A DNA stretch of 64,000 nt from Schistocephalus solidus (GCA_017591395.1 WEDG01004651.1:33969-97968), one strand, 5' to 3'. Counted from the stretch's first letter, positions 42,668 to 54,960 are shown. Translations and numbers: made by a program. Notes: generated from the letters alone by a model not told the origin.

Positions 42668-45600
42668 ATGCGAAGACATCTGACGAAAAAAGAACTTCTT
42701 TCTTTGCATTATTCTCAGACTCCGACGGAAATACAGAGGTATTTAGTGGCGGCCGCAGAAAAGAAGTCCGTGTCTCTCAGTTCTGTGGACCTCAGCCCAC
42801 GAGCCATCGACCTCGAGAAAAGACCTCGTCGTCGAAGGTATTGAAGTTTTTTGCTTTATTATTTTTTTTTCTACAGTAATTTTTTCTTTCCAACCTTCAG
42901 CCCTGCGGTAGAAAATGTTTTTGTACCATATTTGAAATTGTTCACTAATGCGAGTAAAGAGTCAGGAAACACACTCATCCCGGTTAATTTTATATTCCAT
43001 TGGTTGATGCAGTGATGGCTCCGAGACATTACACAAATCACAAAGAGTCATCGACAGGATGTCAACCTGCTCGGCAGCAACCCCTGATCTATCCTCGCAG
43101 TCCAAACTCTTGCACTTCTCTGCACCACCCGCCCCAGTGGATGAGTCCTTGTCTGAAAGATCTTCCCTCTCCATCACGGACTCCACAGGAAAACTCAGTG
43201 CCAGGGATGAACAGGTGGCCTCCCGGATGACTATCAGACCTGCCTTCTCTGTAGATCAGGACTTTTTGGCCGAGCAGTGGGAGCTATCTCCGCTTAACCA
43301 CCAGCGTAGTCTCGCCCTCCGGCGGCATTCCCTGCAGGGCTACAAAATCAGCCAAATGTTCAAGGCCCACGAAACCACCAAGTCCATCACTCGCCTTGTG
43401 CACCTGAGTATAGCTTCTGCTAGTCATGATCAGGACAATAGCTCCGAAAGTGAGAGCAGCGAAAGCGACCACTCTATTTCGGAGTTGGGAGACAACCTGC
43501 TACAAGCCACCTCCTTTGACGAGAGTCGGCGTGACAAACAGAGAACGCTGCAGCCGGCTGCGCATTTCAAGCTAAACCTTCCAGAGGTTAGGCCACCGCC
43601 CAGCCTGTCAGAAAAACGCACCCTCGGAAAAGAAATAGATACGTCAAGGGGTGAACAGAGGCTGTGGATAAATTTGAAGGAACACCGTCGTGCGAGACCA
43701 GGAAGAACGGTCTTTGGGCATGAGACCTCTCGCGCTGAGATATTAGAGAGATGCAAACTGCCACCCATCGTACGAGACTTGTGGAATTCGGGCCAGCGGA
43801 CGTCAGCACCCTATTGGTGGGCTGCTGAGTGGTTGGATGTCAGCGGCCACAGCAGCGGCCATAGCGGTAGTGAGGTCGACAACGGCAACGGCGTGGAGAG
43901 CATCCGCATCGAATCAAAGGCTTCCACAGGGGCTGCCAGCACATGTACCACAGACAGCCAAGTTTTGCACCAACTGATTACCGATTTCAGGGATGCCGTG
44001 ACCGACCTACCCATAACCAACTTTTTGCGTACCTCGATTGTCGGTTTACGGGCGGAGGAACCGCAGATTTGGATGCATGTCTTCCGTAGTCTTTATGCAA
44101 GCCTCGGAAGGGAACAACTGACCGCAATGGTAACGGATTTGAAACGACCAGAACCGAAGACAAAAACGCTTCAATGCTACAAAAAGTGGTCATCAGTTGC
44201 ATTAGAACTATCAAGTAGGTCTAGTCTACACGTGGAATTTTATTTGTTGGTTCTTAATTTATTAATACCATCACTGAAAATATAAATAACCACACTACTC
44301 AAACTATACATATTATTGCTGTTCACACCATCACCGCCACCACTGGTATTCATAATCAAGCCGTCAACTACCATCTCCGTTTCTGCTAGTGCCACTACCA
44401 CAGTAGATTGCCTATCTCATCAAACGCTAATCGAAAGTACAAGGGATTTGTTTGATTCGAAATGATTACCTTAGTTGATGCTGGCTTTTGATCGAGCCTC
44501 TTTTCAGCCACCTGCAAAAACAACACTGTAAAAATATGACTGCTTAATTAGTATGGACTTTTCACAATGCTTTTCCATGGCCTAGTAAATTAAAATTTAT
44601 TTCATAGAAAACATGCGTACAATTATTTTCTTATACTCATTTGGTAGCAAAGTACGTCTTCTTTAAATTGTATACTTGAAGAAAGTGTATATTGCGATTT
44701 TAAAAAGTTTCTATTTGCGAGATGTTTTAAGACTCTTTAATTTCCATTCATAAACGATCGTATCTGTTCCTTTATCTGTACTATGTTACTTCGTCCTCAA
44801 AGCTAAGAGAACTGGGTGATTTTTGCAAGACGAAATGCATACAGCGTGTTGTTTGCGAACCCTAACTGCATTCATAACCATAGGTTCAGGTCAAATTATT
44901 CGGAAATTACAAACGTTTTTTTTAATCTAAAGGTACATTCAGCATTTGAATGAATACAAAAAGGACATTTTCCTTCGTTTTTTCTATAAAATATAATTAA
45001 ATTTAGTAGTGCTTTGAAAACCCATGGGAAAAATTACTTATAATTAATATGTCGTTTGTTAAGGGGTCTTGTTTTTGCGGGCGGCCGGGAAGAGGCCCCT
45101 GATGTGGATGATAATAATTTTCAGATCTTTATTTCAGTAAATGTTTTGCGAATGGAAAGAACATTTCAGAATTTCGGTTGTCCGCTACCACTTCAACTCC
45201 GTTTATTATTAATACCATAACAAGAGCTGTTGTCTTTAAGTATAATAATTATTCCAATGAAGACACTAGTATTACCACTACCACGACTAGTATCTCAGAT
45301 TAGACCAACAAATTCCAAGATGCTAATCGCTCGGGGAGACACAAAGTATGGCAAAGTGAAAGGAGAAGGATCTTTTTACTGGGAGCAGTAATTTTACAGA
45401 GAGCCAGATCTGATGAACTGTCCAGCCATTGCAGCAGAGAGCCAATCATTGCCGGCCTTTAGCACAGCATTCGAAAACGTTACTGAGTAACACATGACTT
45501 TCTCTCTTCCTGCAAGTTTGCGTGTGCATAACACGGGTGACTTTCCACCAAAACCCAGGAGGTTTAAAAGCTGGAGGCTACTAAGGAAAATTAAACGAAG

Positions 45601-48600
45601 TTTTCACGACTCAGAAAAGAGGTACACTGACCCCCCCTTGCCGCGCAATGTTTAGTTGGTTAGGAGGTTTGCTAATAGAAGCGAAGGGCGATCTCCAGGA
45701 AGTAGTCGCGAAGTAGTCGGAAGAAGCCACGGTTATCAACATCTGGGATCGTTTATTGGGTCCGGTGCAGTTGTGGACAAAGCAACTATGTCGGAGAGAC
45801 TGGAAGACTACTCTGAACACGAATGACCGAGCACGTGGCAGCAGTGAGGTTGAATGACCCCAGCTCCCAAGTCGCGGTTCATTCTACGGGACACGGCCAC
45901 ACATTCGTGTTTGATGAAGCCGAAATTATCGCTGAAGATGACAAAAGCGTGAACCATTAACTGCTCGAGTCATGGCTTTCCGACCCTCAATCAATCACCG
46001 AGCGCAATGACCTGCCTGCTCCATTTTTGATGCTGAGACTTTGTCTGAGCAAAGTAGTTAGCCATGCGGAGAACGTGCGGATGACCACTGCTCCTAGTGT
46101 CGATTTCGGTGAGCCAAATTCACCAAGAGCTTACACGGATGACGAAATCCGCCCGTCAGCAGTTCGAATGCGGGCCATCATCACGCCACATACAACCACG
46201 TGCGATGAGTGTGGAAACTGATAACCTTGAAAAGCACGCTGGCATACGGCAACGGCATGACAACTGCATACTGCAATAGCTAACTGGCCAGACAGAGGTA
46301 AATGTTGCGGAAACTGTCTGCTGTGTAAAAAAACAGGAGAGGTGAAAGTAGAATTCTGCCGCCGTAACACTGCATTTCGTTAATGAACGCTGGCCAATCG
46401 TTAATGGAACTCACTCGTCTCGTTCTGACTGGGAGCTCAGTATCAAGCCCCATCAGCAACCGCGAAGCGGCCAGTAGCAGAAGAGGCAGACTTAAATGCT
46501 GACAAAGACAAGGAAAACTGGAATAGCCATTTCTGGCTCATTGGACTTCATCGGCCAGTCATACCCAACCCCAAGTGGTGCCCACATGAGGCTCAAACCC
46601 GCGACTTGTTGATCAAAAGTTCAATGCTCTAACCATCAAGCCACGGGGTCGTTGCCTTTTCGATTTAGATCGAGAATAGTAATATTCGTTAACGAACACT
46701 CAACACGGGCTCGAGGCTCGCGGGTTCTAGCCTCGGGTAGAGCATCACTTGGGGTTTAGTTTGACCGGCTGATGACGGCCAATGAGTCGAAAATGGCTAT
46801 TTCAGTCTCCCTTTTCTTTATAAACATTGTCCACATGTAACACTGACAGCTGTCCAGTTCAATAGCGTGTTATCACATGGGGAGAACTGCAATGGATGTA
46901 AGAGCGTAGCCCTTGTGCAAGAACGCAATAATGTCTGATTGAAAACCGCGGCGGAGTGCACAATCAACGTGAGATTCGCTGGCAAGTAAAGAGCATCAGT
47001 ACGTGAGGACCCAAAAGTAAACCTTTATTAAATAAGTACTATATCGTAGCATCGCGAGGGATACGGGATGCACGGATATGGAAGTTGAGGGCCCACCCAG
47101 CAGTAGTCACCCTGAAAAATTACCTATTTTCAGTGGGTTATCACTTTACATTCGAGGATTTGCATCGCTTTGCTTCTGACCAAACGCCAAATGGTGTGCG
47201 AAGATCAAAAGAGAAACATTTCTGCCAAACTGAGGCCACTCATTGCCCACCTATTGGAATGGCCCTATGTTGAGCTCTCACAAGATTAATAGAATTAATG
47301 TCGTCAAATATTTTAAATGAATTACTGCATATGCTTTCTTTTGGTCCTACCCGATACAGTGTTAGATCCATTCTCTTCTATTCACTATGCCCTTCCTAAA
47401 TGCTTGTCTGCATCACGTAATAACGACATGCTTTCGTTAAAACTACTACCTGAATGAGAAGTATTATGAACCTTGCAAGGACGTTTTGGGCTCTAAGGTT
47501 TTGACAATGTGATAATAAGGGAGGACTGCCGTCTGATCCTTTTTTTCTTCTTTAGGCAAGACCCTCGGTCAGTGAGCCCGTTCCCTTCAGCGCGATCAAT
47601 ATCACAGAACAGCGAGAACGCCAGTGCCAACAGTCTATACAAACAACTAACGCGCACTTGCATGGCTTCCTACGGCATCGATGTTGCCGAATACGCCAAG
47701 TGTGTTGAGCTTATTTCAGCAATTTGTCTGAGAGGAAAAAGGAAACGTATGTTTATTCGGCCACCTGATGTCTTGGTCTTACTCTTGACTATGATTTTAT
47801 TAAAAAATCCGCTCTCTTCTCTTTAAGAGGTCATGATTGCGCATAAGCGAGGCTCAAAGCAACGTCAGAATGCTTGAGTATTTTACCAGAGACGTTATGT
47901 AATAAAAATGCACAAAGTTCAGCTTTAAGTTAATAGTGTATGTGAACTTCTGCAGTCCTGCCTACGTTTAATAGTTTCTTTAAGGAAATAATCGGTGTTT
48001 AAAACCTAAGAGCAAATGAAATCTGTTGTAGTTGCATTAAAGATCGGAGAATTTATTCCGGGGATAAACCAACAATATTTTTGATCAGGATATATGTTTT
48101 CTGAAGCAGCCTTTTGAATCAAAAGTAGACGTTTCCTTTCGAAAGTAGCTATATACCGATGAAACTTAATTTGATTTATTTCATATAATATATTGAGGTG
48201 TAATGCAAAGAAGAAGAATCGATCACAGGAACAGTCGATATATTAATTTGAGCCTTTAGACTCAATACAAGAATCAATCGCTATTTGAATATGCTTAGGG
48301 CTGTCGAGTCTTCTGATTAGCAGAAGAGCCTGGAATAAGCATCGCCGCCTTCGTTAATGGGCAGTTTTATTCCGCAGAAAAGACAAAATATGCAAGGCTG
48401 TGATCTTTTGGTTACGCCAGACTCAAAGGTCATTTGAATCTTTGGAATATTTGCCGCTTTTTTTACCGGATTAGCCAAATAGACGAGTTTTGCTCGCATG
48501 GTTTCCAACTTTGGGATGGTCGGAGGAGACACAGAAAATTGAAAAATCTCATATTTCTAAAGTCAGTAATTGAGAATGGCAGGTACTTCTCTATCTTCAA

Positions 48601-49019
48601 GTTAAATTTTAATGCAGCGTTTGTTTCTTGGTACACGCCATAAAACTATAAAAACTTGATGAAACCGGATTTGCATGTGAAAATTCGATTAATCTAAACT
48701 GGTCCATGTTTCATTCATTGTTGCTTTGCTTATGATCTTTCCGTTATAAAAGTATCAATTCGATTGTGGTTTTGGAGGAAAGAGGACTTATCATGTGGTT
48801 GGTATATGCTGTCTTAACGTCTATTGCATGCATACAAGGCTAATTTCTAAAGCAAAATATTTCCATTAAGGTTTTTAAATTTTTCTAAACCCATTTCATC
48901 CTCCTTTCCTTTTAGCCGACAAGCAACTCACGTCATTAATTCACAGTTTGTAAGTTGTTTGTATATTCATCTCTTCTTCTAACCCTCTTCTATTTAGCCT
49001 CCGTTCCCACCCACGTTAA
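42668..49019 (+). CDS. Uncharacterised Ser-rich protein, five-exon model
   Basis: Exons 42,668-42,837, 43,013-44,218, 47,556-47,746, 48,916-48,949 and 48,998-49,019 (TAA) join in phase to 540 codons. The ATG at 42,668 has an in-frame TGA just before it. Exon 1 ends TCGAAG|GTATTG; exon 3 follows TTCTTTAG; exon 4 is 34 bp between CCTTTTAG and GTAAGTT; the last intron is 48 bp. The exon 2 donor (AGTAG|GTCTAG) is weak, but the stronger GTAGGT four bases earlier would give an early stop. The protein is Ser/Glu-rich at about 110-190 (SSESESSESDHSISELGDN), with LPPIVRDLWNSGQR and LREEQ-like helical parts near the C-terminus (IWMHVFRSLYASLGREQL). No family is recognised. AATAAA lies at 49,251. If exon 4 is read through, the protein would stop at 48,951. 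Confidence 0.6.
44496..45096. mobile_element. MITE-like element, copy 2, in an intron
   Basis: About 600 bp with imperfect inverted ends: left GCCTCTTTTCAGCCACCTGC, right complement GCCTCTTCCCGGCCGCCCGC, both followed by AAAAAC. It shares the subterminal CACTGTAAAAAT, the inner TTCATAGAAAACATG, the middle TTTCCATTCATAAA and the ATAAAATAT near the right arm with copy 1 at 26,594-27,281. It is more diverged and shorter. It lies in the large intron between exons 2 and 3 of the five-exon gene. Confidence 0.75.
45751..46035 (+). pseudogene. Penelope-like element, GIY-YIG endonuclease fragment
   Basis: The plus-strand frame from 45,751 reads VYWVRCSCGQSNYVGETGR, then a stop, then TRMTEHVAAVRLNDPSSQ, VAVHSTGHGHTFVFDEAEI and, after another stop, LLESWLSDPQSITERNDLPA. 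Cys-X-Cys followed by NYVGETGR and the later E(F/L)LEAW-like segment are typical of the GIY-YIG nuclease that ends Penelope-like retroelement ORFs. The RT part is not visible upstream. Two in-frame stops show decay. It lies in the same intron as MITE copy 2. Confidence 0.72.
46516..46656 (-). mobile_element. tRNA-derived SINE, copy 1
   Basis: On the minus strand the head looks like a tRNA promoter: A-box-like TGGCTTGATGGTTAG (46,643-46,629) and B-box-like GGGTTTGAGCC (46,600-46,590), about 30 bp apart. After the head comes a body CACCACTTGGGGTT and CCGATGAAGTCCAATGAGCC, then AGAAATGGCTATTCC. It is not a functional tRNA since no full cloverleaf is evident. Copy 2 on the plus strand shares B-box and body. 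Confidence 0.68.
46690..46812 (+). mobile_element. tRNA-derived SINE, copy 2, head truncated
   Basis: Plus strand: B-box-like GGGTTCTAGCC (46,722-46,732), then GCATCACTTGGGGTTTAG, CGGCTGATGACGGCCAATGA and AAAATGGCTATTTCAGTC, the same order as the minus-strand copy 33 bp away. The A-box part is missing or degenerate. The two SINEs point away from each other, head to head. Confidence 0.62.
47747..48915. other. Intron 3 of the five-exon gene
   Basis: About 1.2 kb, AT-rich. A minus-strand frame at 48,532-48,317 (KLETMRAKLVYLANPVKKAA, PCIFCLFCGIKL) has protein-like features and a Cys pair but no clear splice sites. I do not call it a gene. Confidence 0.35.
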
Positions 49020-49250
49020 AAAAACAATTTCTCAATCGTACTACGTTCTGGTCCCAAGACAGACTGGAAGAGGAGGCTTATGTGCTTACACCAGCATATA
49101 CTCAATTCGCATTTTAATGCATCACATTCTGTGCTGCAAAGTGCACCTTAAAAGAACTTACCGGATTCATCTTGGTTTTGTTTTGAAATGGCCTAGGTTA
49201 CGGATGAGCATCTGAGAAAAAAATGAAAACAACCTTAACAAAACGGATTT

Positions 49251-49256
49251 AATAAA
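49251..49256 (+). terminator. Polyadenylation signal AATAAA
   Basis: AATAAA 232 bp after the proposed stop codon of the five-exon gene. It fits as the 3' end of that transcript. Confidence 0.45.
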
Positions 49257-50009
49257 AATTCTTTACTCATATTGGTAGTTGTTGTTGGGCCATAAGTAGT
49301 CCGTGGCCTAAATCCGAATAACCGATGATAAATTGACGATCTGACTTACGATAAAGTACAAGGACAATTAAAGTGGGGAAGACCGTTAAAGATCCTGATA
49401 ACTTGCTCACCAAGTGCCTGTCTGCCGCTACTAAGTGCGAAGTGTGTTCTTCGTTCCTCCTGGGAGCCACCCTGCTATATTTAAGTGAACTCTTGGTGTG
49501 TTTTAAATGGCTTCAGATGGTGATTATGCCACACACCGATGGGATTACTTTAGCTCTGTTGGCCATCTCTACCAATGTCAGCATCGATGTTTTGACCGAC
49601 TCAGACAATCGACTGATGGGCAAGAAAGGATAAAGGAGAGTGCGGTAGACCCTCATCGCAATTTTCTCACTGACGCGCTTGAGACTATCACGGTGCGCTA
49701 AAAGCCGTTGTTTGTAAGGTTTCCACTTGTGGAGTGGTCAAGTGGTGGATTGAGAGTTGGACCGTAATGGCGCTTTCCTAATATCATCTTTATGACACTA
49801 ACGAATGTGAAACCCGATTCGCCAAACTGTCTTTGTGTAAAATCCTGGTGCGTTATGTATACTACCACTTTAACCAAAATCACACAAACGTTACTGTCTC
49901 TGCACCCACCTTGATGTTGGGCACACAGTGGATAACAGTGGTAATGATGGTCAATCTGTCAGCTAGTGGGTGATATTGTAGTTGGATGACTGCACTTGAG
50001 TCTTACCAG
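49257..50009. other. Unassigned stretch with one repeat fragment
   Basis: Nothing coding is recognised. 49,630-49,710 is a fragment of the array-related repeat. Confidence 0.35.
49630..49710 (-). repeat. Fragment of the array-related repeat
   Basis: Reverse complement of about 28,150-28,240: shared GGAGAGTG, TGACGCGCTTGA and ACTATCACGGTGCGCT. It shows that the repeat family is dispersed and not confined to the 27.8-32.8 kb region. Confidence 0.6.
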
Positions 50010-52020
50010 TTTTTTTGCTTTATGAGAGGCTATACGTTTAAACCACCCAAATTGCTCCTCGATTCTAATACGGCAGTGTGTCAGGTCCGCTGATCTTAAA
50101 CAAGTTCGTTCCAGGTCTCAGAGTTGGTTTGCAAGTGCTTGTGGGAGGTTTTCAATGTATATTGTAGCGACGTTTATGTCCACCCTATCCGCGAGCACCC
50201 CCACCGACGTCACCGTGAACTAACCGCTTCGACAAGTGCTCACCTTCCGCCCTCGAGATGTGGCCACTCCATCGCAGTTGAACATGCTGCAGCATTGCGT
50301 GGATACTAAAAATATTTGTTCCTTCCAGGATCGAGCTGTCTGGAATCGCTTTAAGCCACTGCATCTTCAGCATTCTTCGGAGGCAGCTGAGGTGTGACAT
50401 GATTTCCATTGACATTCACATTAAATTCGTTTTTATTAACGTCTGACACAGCTGGCACATAAGGACTGTTTGCTTTGTGTTGATGTTCCTTTAGAAATTT
50501 GTGTGACCGGAGACGAGAAGGTCTAAATTCTGCTAATATAGGGTTAAGTGCGCAGTCATTCGCGAGCAATAGGCCGCAGACTTTAGGCTTTGATATCATA
50601 GACGATGTTTGCACACGACGGATCTTGAGCATTTTCACTCCGGTTCTGTATTCGATGTCGATCGTCGGCCGCTGCTCACAGTAGGCTTCTGCCAGTATAG
50701 CGAAAACGTGATAATGAAGTGGGTGAGAGCGAGTACGCCAAACAACTTCACCTCAATTGTCACCGATAATAAATCTTGACATCCGCATTTTAGCCTGATT
50801 TTCTAGTGTCGTGATTCGTGGCCTGTTAGGCATTTGTCATATTCATGAAGTGGTGCAGAGGTAGTTTTTTTATGTTCCTGCACATTTCTTGCTGCAGACG
50901 GGCCGCCAAAAACATGTTCATGCTTCTGTTGTTTTCGGAATTCATGCAAAAGGCTGCTCCCGCAATGGACAGCACGACCGCTCATCCATTGTGTCTTACG
51001 TTAGCCAAACGTCCCTTCTCAGTCGATTGCTTGAGCAGAGCATGTATTGGCACCGGCATGGAAAGAGCTCAGCATCAAGCAACGTGGCCTTTTCTGTTGT
51101 CTGATTGCAAGCGGACAAAGTCCAGGTGAACGTACGCCATTCACGCCGGCACAAGCAATCTCAACGGCTAGCACGGGTTTCCACTGCCCGCTTGGCCAGG
51201 TGTGTGCTCTAAATGCCCAGTAAACTTTTCCCAATAATTCTATGGTCTCTGACTTCTAGAAACCAAGCTTTGCCGGCCCACCTCACTTTGGCATCCAAAC
51301 TCTTTCAGGGAAACGTTTCCGATCCAGTTTTGTGTTCAGGCGACTGTGAAACACACAGGCGAAGATTGCTCCTGAATATTTGAGAATATGAATCTCAGTG
51401 TAATTCTCAAGGATTTCTCGGTTCCCTCTATCCTTGCATATGTTAACGGCGTTGCCCTCTTTAAAATATTGGGTGGAGGTGGTGTCCTTGTAGGCATGTC
51501 ATTTGAAACAGTGAATTGAACATATTCTGGCGTTTTGGGCCCCTATATCATGTAAATTTTCATGGGATTTGTACCAGTTTCTAGTGCTTTTTCTCTGCAC
51601 AGCTGGGTAACAAGTCAAAGTTTTTCACAAAGGGAAGACGGAAGATTGAGATTATTATCAGTAGCCGCTTATAGAAACCTGTTAATGACTTATTTGCGGA
51701 TTGTGAGTGGGTTTCCAATCACGCACTGAAAGTTCGTGGCCCAGCACCGAAGGCCTGAAAGACTTCTTCAACAGTAGTGATACCTCATCCTAGGTGGATT
51801 ATTGGCGCGGTCCTCTTGGCTTAAAGACTGAGAGCTGTCTTGATGGTCACGAAAAAATTCGTCGTTTCACGGTAATCCACATATCCCTGGATTTCCGCAT
51901 CCTCGAGAATCCGCTACTCGTGTTAAATCTCCCCAGGTTATGCTGTAATAGGCTTTAGCACTGGATGAATGCAGCTTCTTTTGCAATGCTGTTGCTACAG
52001 ACGTAGTTTATGTGTAGCCT
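50010..52020 (-). mobile_element. Old relic of the zinc-finger LINE family
   Basis: Minus-strand pieces align with LINE H in order. About 52,000-51,830 matches the pre-RT segment (the YADSNEMKTFFKAI region at 34,020); 50,985-50,803 matches the QCGFRRHRRNTDMIFAARHL region; 50,415-50,185 reads SCLRRMLKMQWLKAIPDSSI and HAMLQHVQLRWSGH, the post-RT part that LINE H lost to the array; 50,190-50,010 matches the KRRYKDTLKKSLKQL and IYEANR region. Stops and indels are frequent, so this is much older than LINE H. No fingers are left. Confidence 0.68.
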
Positions 52021-53230
52021 GTATTTCCCTTAGAGCAAATTTTAGATGTTTTAATCAGTGTATTTGAACTTATCTTAGTTCTGTAAATGTGGGTACGACT
52101 TTTAAAGTACCAAACATTTTATAGATTTGTTTAACGTTACTGAGGTTATTTTGATGTAGATACCGGATTAGAATGGTATGATTGTATTTCAGCGAAACTT
52201 GCCAGTGTTCTCTTCCTCCCCACCGTTGACAATCCTTCCACCCTCGCTCGAATATCGTTGCACATGTCCTCTACATTCAGCACACTACAGACTTTATACG
52301 CCTCAAATAACTTTTCTTACTATATTTATAATACATACTTGGTGTGTTGTTTAGTGATTCTGTTTAGCTTTGCGTAACCGCAAAACCTTCCTAGCTGGTT
52401 TATTCAACTGTGCGTGCTACCCTCGACGTCATCGGTTGCTTCACGACTGCCAGGACTTATTGCTGTGGTTAGGGTACTATCACACATCCTCCTGAACTGG
52501 GTCTCAATAAAGGCATTCACCTCTTAGGCTAGCGTTTATTCCAGGTTCTAAGTCGTTCACTTTCTACGAGTCAGTCAACATTCAACCGTAGTCAGTAATG
52601 CAGTATTTATCCTAACTGATCTTGACTTGCTTTCGGTTGCCTGCGCGGTTAAAGTTTAAACATTATCCTGAGAATGTCAAGACCCTGATTTGGAGAGCAG
52701 TGGGCACTGCATAATGCATAAGTTTGGAGCAAGTCACGCTGGTTTCTTCTTTGAACTTAAATGCCGCTTATAAACTACCAGAGTCATGATCGAAGCTTCA
52801 TGCTTGCGAATGATTCAGACTTTGCTCCCTGTAAATGCACATCGAGTTAATCTAAAACGGCCTTATTTTTCCTAAGTCACTACCGTACACCAATTGGACA
52901 ACGAAGGTTCGCTTTCTGCCAAACATAAACCATTCCAGCCATCAAAATATTTACGCAAGGTCTGCTGCTCCGTATAACTTAGAAAAGCCTTTTCTCTATC
53001 AATTTCGGCTAAATTCCTTGAGCAATTCTACAGGAGCTGTCTGCTTCCGCAACTTTCAATGAGATACGACCGACGTATGTTTCCGAAAAGTAAACGTAAC
53101 CTTCAAAAAGCTACATTTTGAATAGAAGATCCAATCTTGGAGACTAAGGATGCATCAGAATTAAGACTAACTTGAATGGTTTCAGGGGGCGATCTGTCAC
53201 TTTTGTCAGGAGTCAAGAATCCTCGCCATC
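52021..53230. other. Unassigned stretch
   Basis: About 1.2 kb with no recognised gene. Its last 130 bp next to the LTR (53,103-53,230) may be leader or gag start of a Gypsy element: minus strand TGGCGAGGATTC directly follows the LTR end. Confidence 0.35.
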
Positions 53231-53752
53231 TGCAACAAGTATAACTGGAATAAACAACTATCCACCGACTTATAGGGAATCGCGCGGACACCTACCTTTT
53301 AGCCTCCGCACCGTTAGTGACTTGCACCATACTGTTCAGATGTGATCACAGCATTCAAAGGTGCCCAGAAAATAGATTAAAAGTGTATGACCTAGAAGGA
53401 CTGGATTAATGGGTGCCAGGAAGTGTAACATACATACATCCATCTCACGTCAGAATAAATATAAAATACTAATAGTATGAATAAAGAGATAATCTAATAA
53501 TAACTGAATAATAAACGAATACCAACAATACAGTAACTAGGGGGAGATAGTGTTAAACAACGAGGCTATTAAAAAGGAGGTCAAATGGGAGGGGCGCAGC
53601 TGGCTCCAAGTAAAATTAATAATTAAAGAAAAGGGTTCCTTTCAGCCTGATGTTGATTACTCGAGGCGTTCTTGGACCACGAGGCGAACCCTGTAATAGA
53701 GAAGAGTTTTAATAGGGGTTAAAGCCACCTGATAGGGAGTGATCTCGTGACA
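53231..53752 (-). repeat. Probable LTR of the second Gypsy element
   Basis: On the minus strand the block starts TGTCACGAGATCACTCC and ends TTGTTGCA, giving TG...CA ends over 522 bp. It follows the integrase C-terminal region, as a 3' LTR would. Directly after it comes GATGGCGAGGATTC, which looks like a primer-binding site; that would make this also a 5' LTR of a second, downstream copy. No second LTR is in the window, so the boundaries are inferred from the ends only. Confidence 0.45.
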
Positions 53753-53959
53753 CCGCCAGCGTCAGGAGATTGAGCGCTGTCCTCAGCGCAGAGTAAATGG
53801 AGATAGTGGTTGTGGGATGGTGTGGGATTGTCAGTAGTTAGGAAGGGTGCAACTGGATGGGATGTCAAGGAAGCGAGGTTTTGGGTAGATGGTTATTGGG
53901 AGATGCGCGGTTTAAGGCTTTGAAATGTACTTGAATGAGTCTAGCGAAGTTATTTGATT

Positions 53960-54960
53960 CGAGGCGGAGGCGACAGACGGAGTTGGAGAATATTCTAAGA
54001 ACTATTTAGGGTCCGGACCACTGGCGATGGAACTTACTTGCTAAAACTTCGAATGGATGGCCTTTGTGTAACCAAACACGATCGCCACGTTCGTATTGTA
54101 TCCAGTGTGCCAGTTGGTCGTAATAGTCCCAGTGTGAGTGTGCAGCTTGCAGCTTTGTTCTGGCCGTGGTGTGAATAGTTTGGAGGGAGTCTTTGAGATG
54201 GCCAAGATACCTATGTGGCTGTTCCGTTAATGGCTTACATTTGGTATAGTTACGTTGGAAAGAAGAAGTAGCTCACGCCCAAAAACGATCGTGTGGGGAT
54301 TGAATGAGGTAGAGGAGTGAATGGTGGTACAGTATGTAAAGAGACGTCGACGAAGGAAGTCATCCCATGAATCTCCACGAAATAGATCAAACATACTGCG
54401 AAGAAACGCCAGAAGAGTCTTGTTCATGCATTCTGTTTGTTCATTTCCGGCTGGATGAAAGGCAGTGGAACGTGCTTTGGATATACCCAGACGGCGTAAA
54501 AGAGCTCGGAACAGATGACTTTCAAGAGTGGTCCCCTGATCCGTATTAATAATGTAAGGGGATCCATGAAGGGAAATCCAGTGGTCAACGAGTACCGCTG
54601 CTGTGGTCAGATATTCTTGGTTGGGAGTAGAATTGCTTCATACCACTTCTTGAAGTAGTCAACGATGACTTAAATGAAGCGGTTCCCTTTCCTTTTCTGA
54701 AATAAATGTCCAATGGTGTATAAGCCAATGTGGTTGTTGGGAATCCTGTCAACCTGTGTTCGAGAGATGCTCAAAGATGAACTGTGGGCCTTTGATTTGA
54801 GCGAAGGTCTGACACGTCTGACAGAGAAAGACTAAATCACGTCGCTGATCGGGCCACCTATCTCACTGATGAACCGTGGCGAGAGTTTTGGTCTGCTCGT
54901 AATGTGCTAATTTCTTTTGGGTATCAAGGTTTAACTTGGTGTCTTAGACCGCGAGTAACA
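53960..54960 (-). pseudogene. Integrase of the second Gypsy element
   Basis: Minus strand: FLCQTCQTFAQIKGPQFIF (CXXC of the zinc-binding domain), a broken VDYFKKWYEAI with the first catalytic Asp, TDQGTTLESHLFRALLRRLG and FHPAGNEQTECMNKTL. Between the second Asp (TDQG) and Glu (QTEC) there are exactly 35 residues, the D-D(35)-E spacing of retroviral-type integrases. 54,427-54,227 goes on with HSSTSFNPHTIVFGREL, typical of Gypsy integrases, and a C-terminal region (YERGDRVWLHKGH) follows. Confidence 0.82.

Noticed and set aside
42661..42879. 72-codon plus frame starting with TTG at the first exon of the five-exon gene
   Set aside because: It is in a different frame from the exon 2 continuation; the frame from ATG at 42,668 joins exon 2 in phase, this one does not.
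46585..46656. tRNA gene on the minus strand
   Set aside because: A- and B-box are present but acceptor and anticodon stems do not pair, and a body shared with a second copy follows; it is a SINE head.
46765..46795. CTGATGA followed by GAAA in SINE copy 2, hammerhead-like
   Set aside because: The bases between the two core motifs do not form helix II, and the other SINE copy has CCGATGA. No hammerhead fold can be drawn.
48317..48532. 71-codon minus frame with CIFCLFCG
   Set aside because: A single Cys-rich motif without supported splice sites, inside an intron of a plus-strand gene; too weak.
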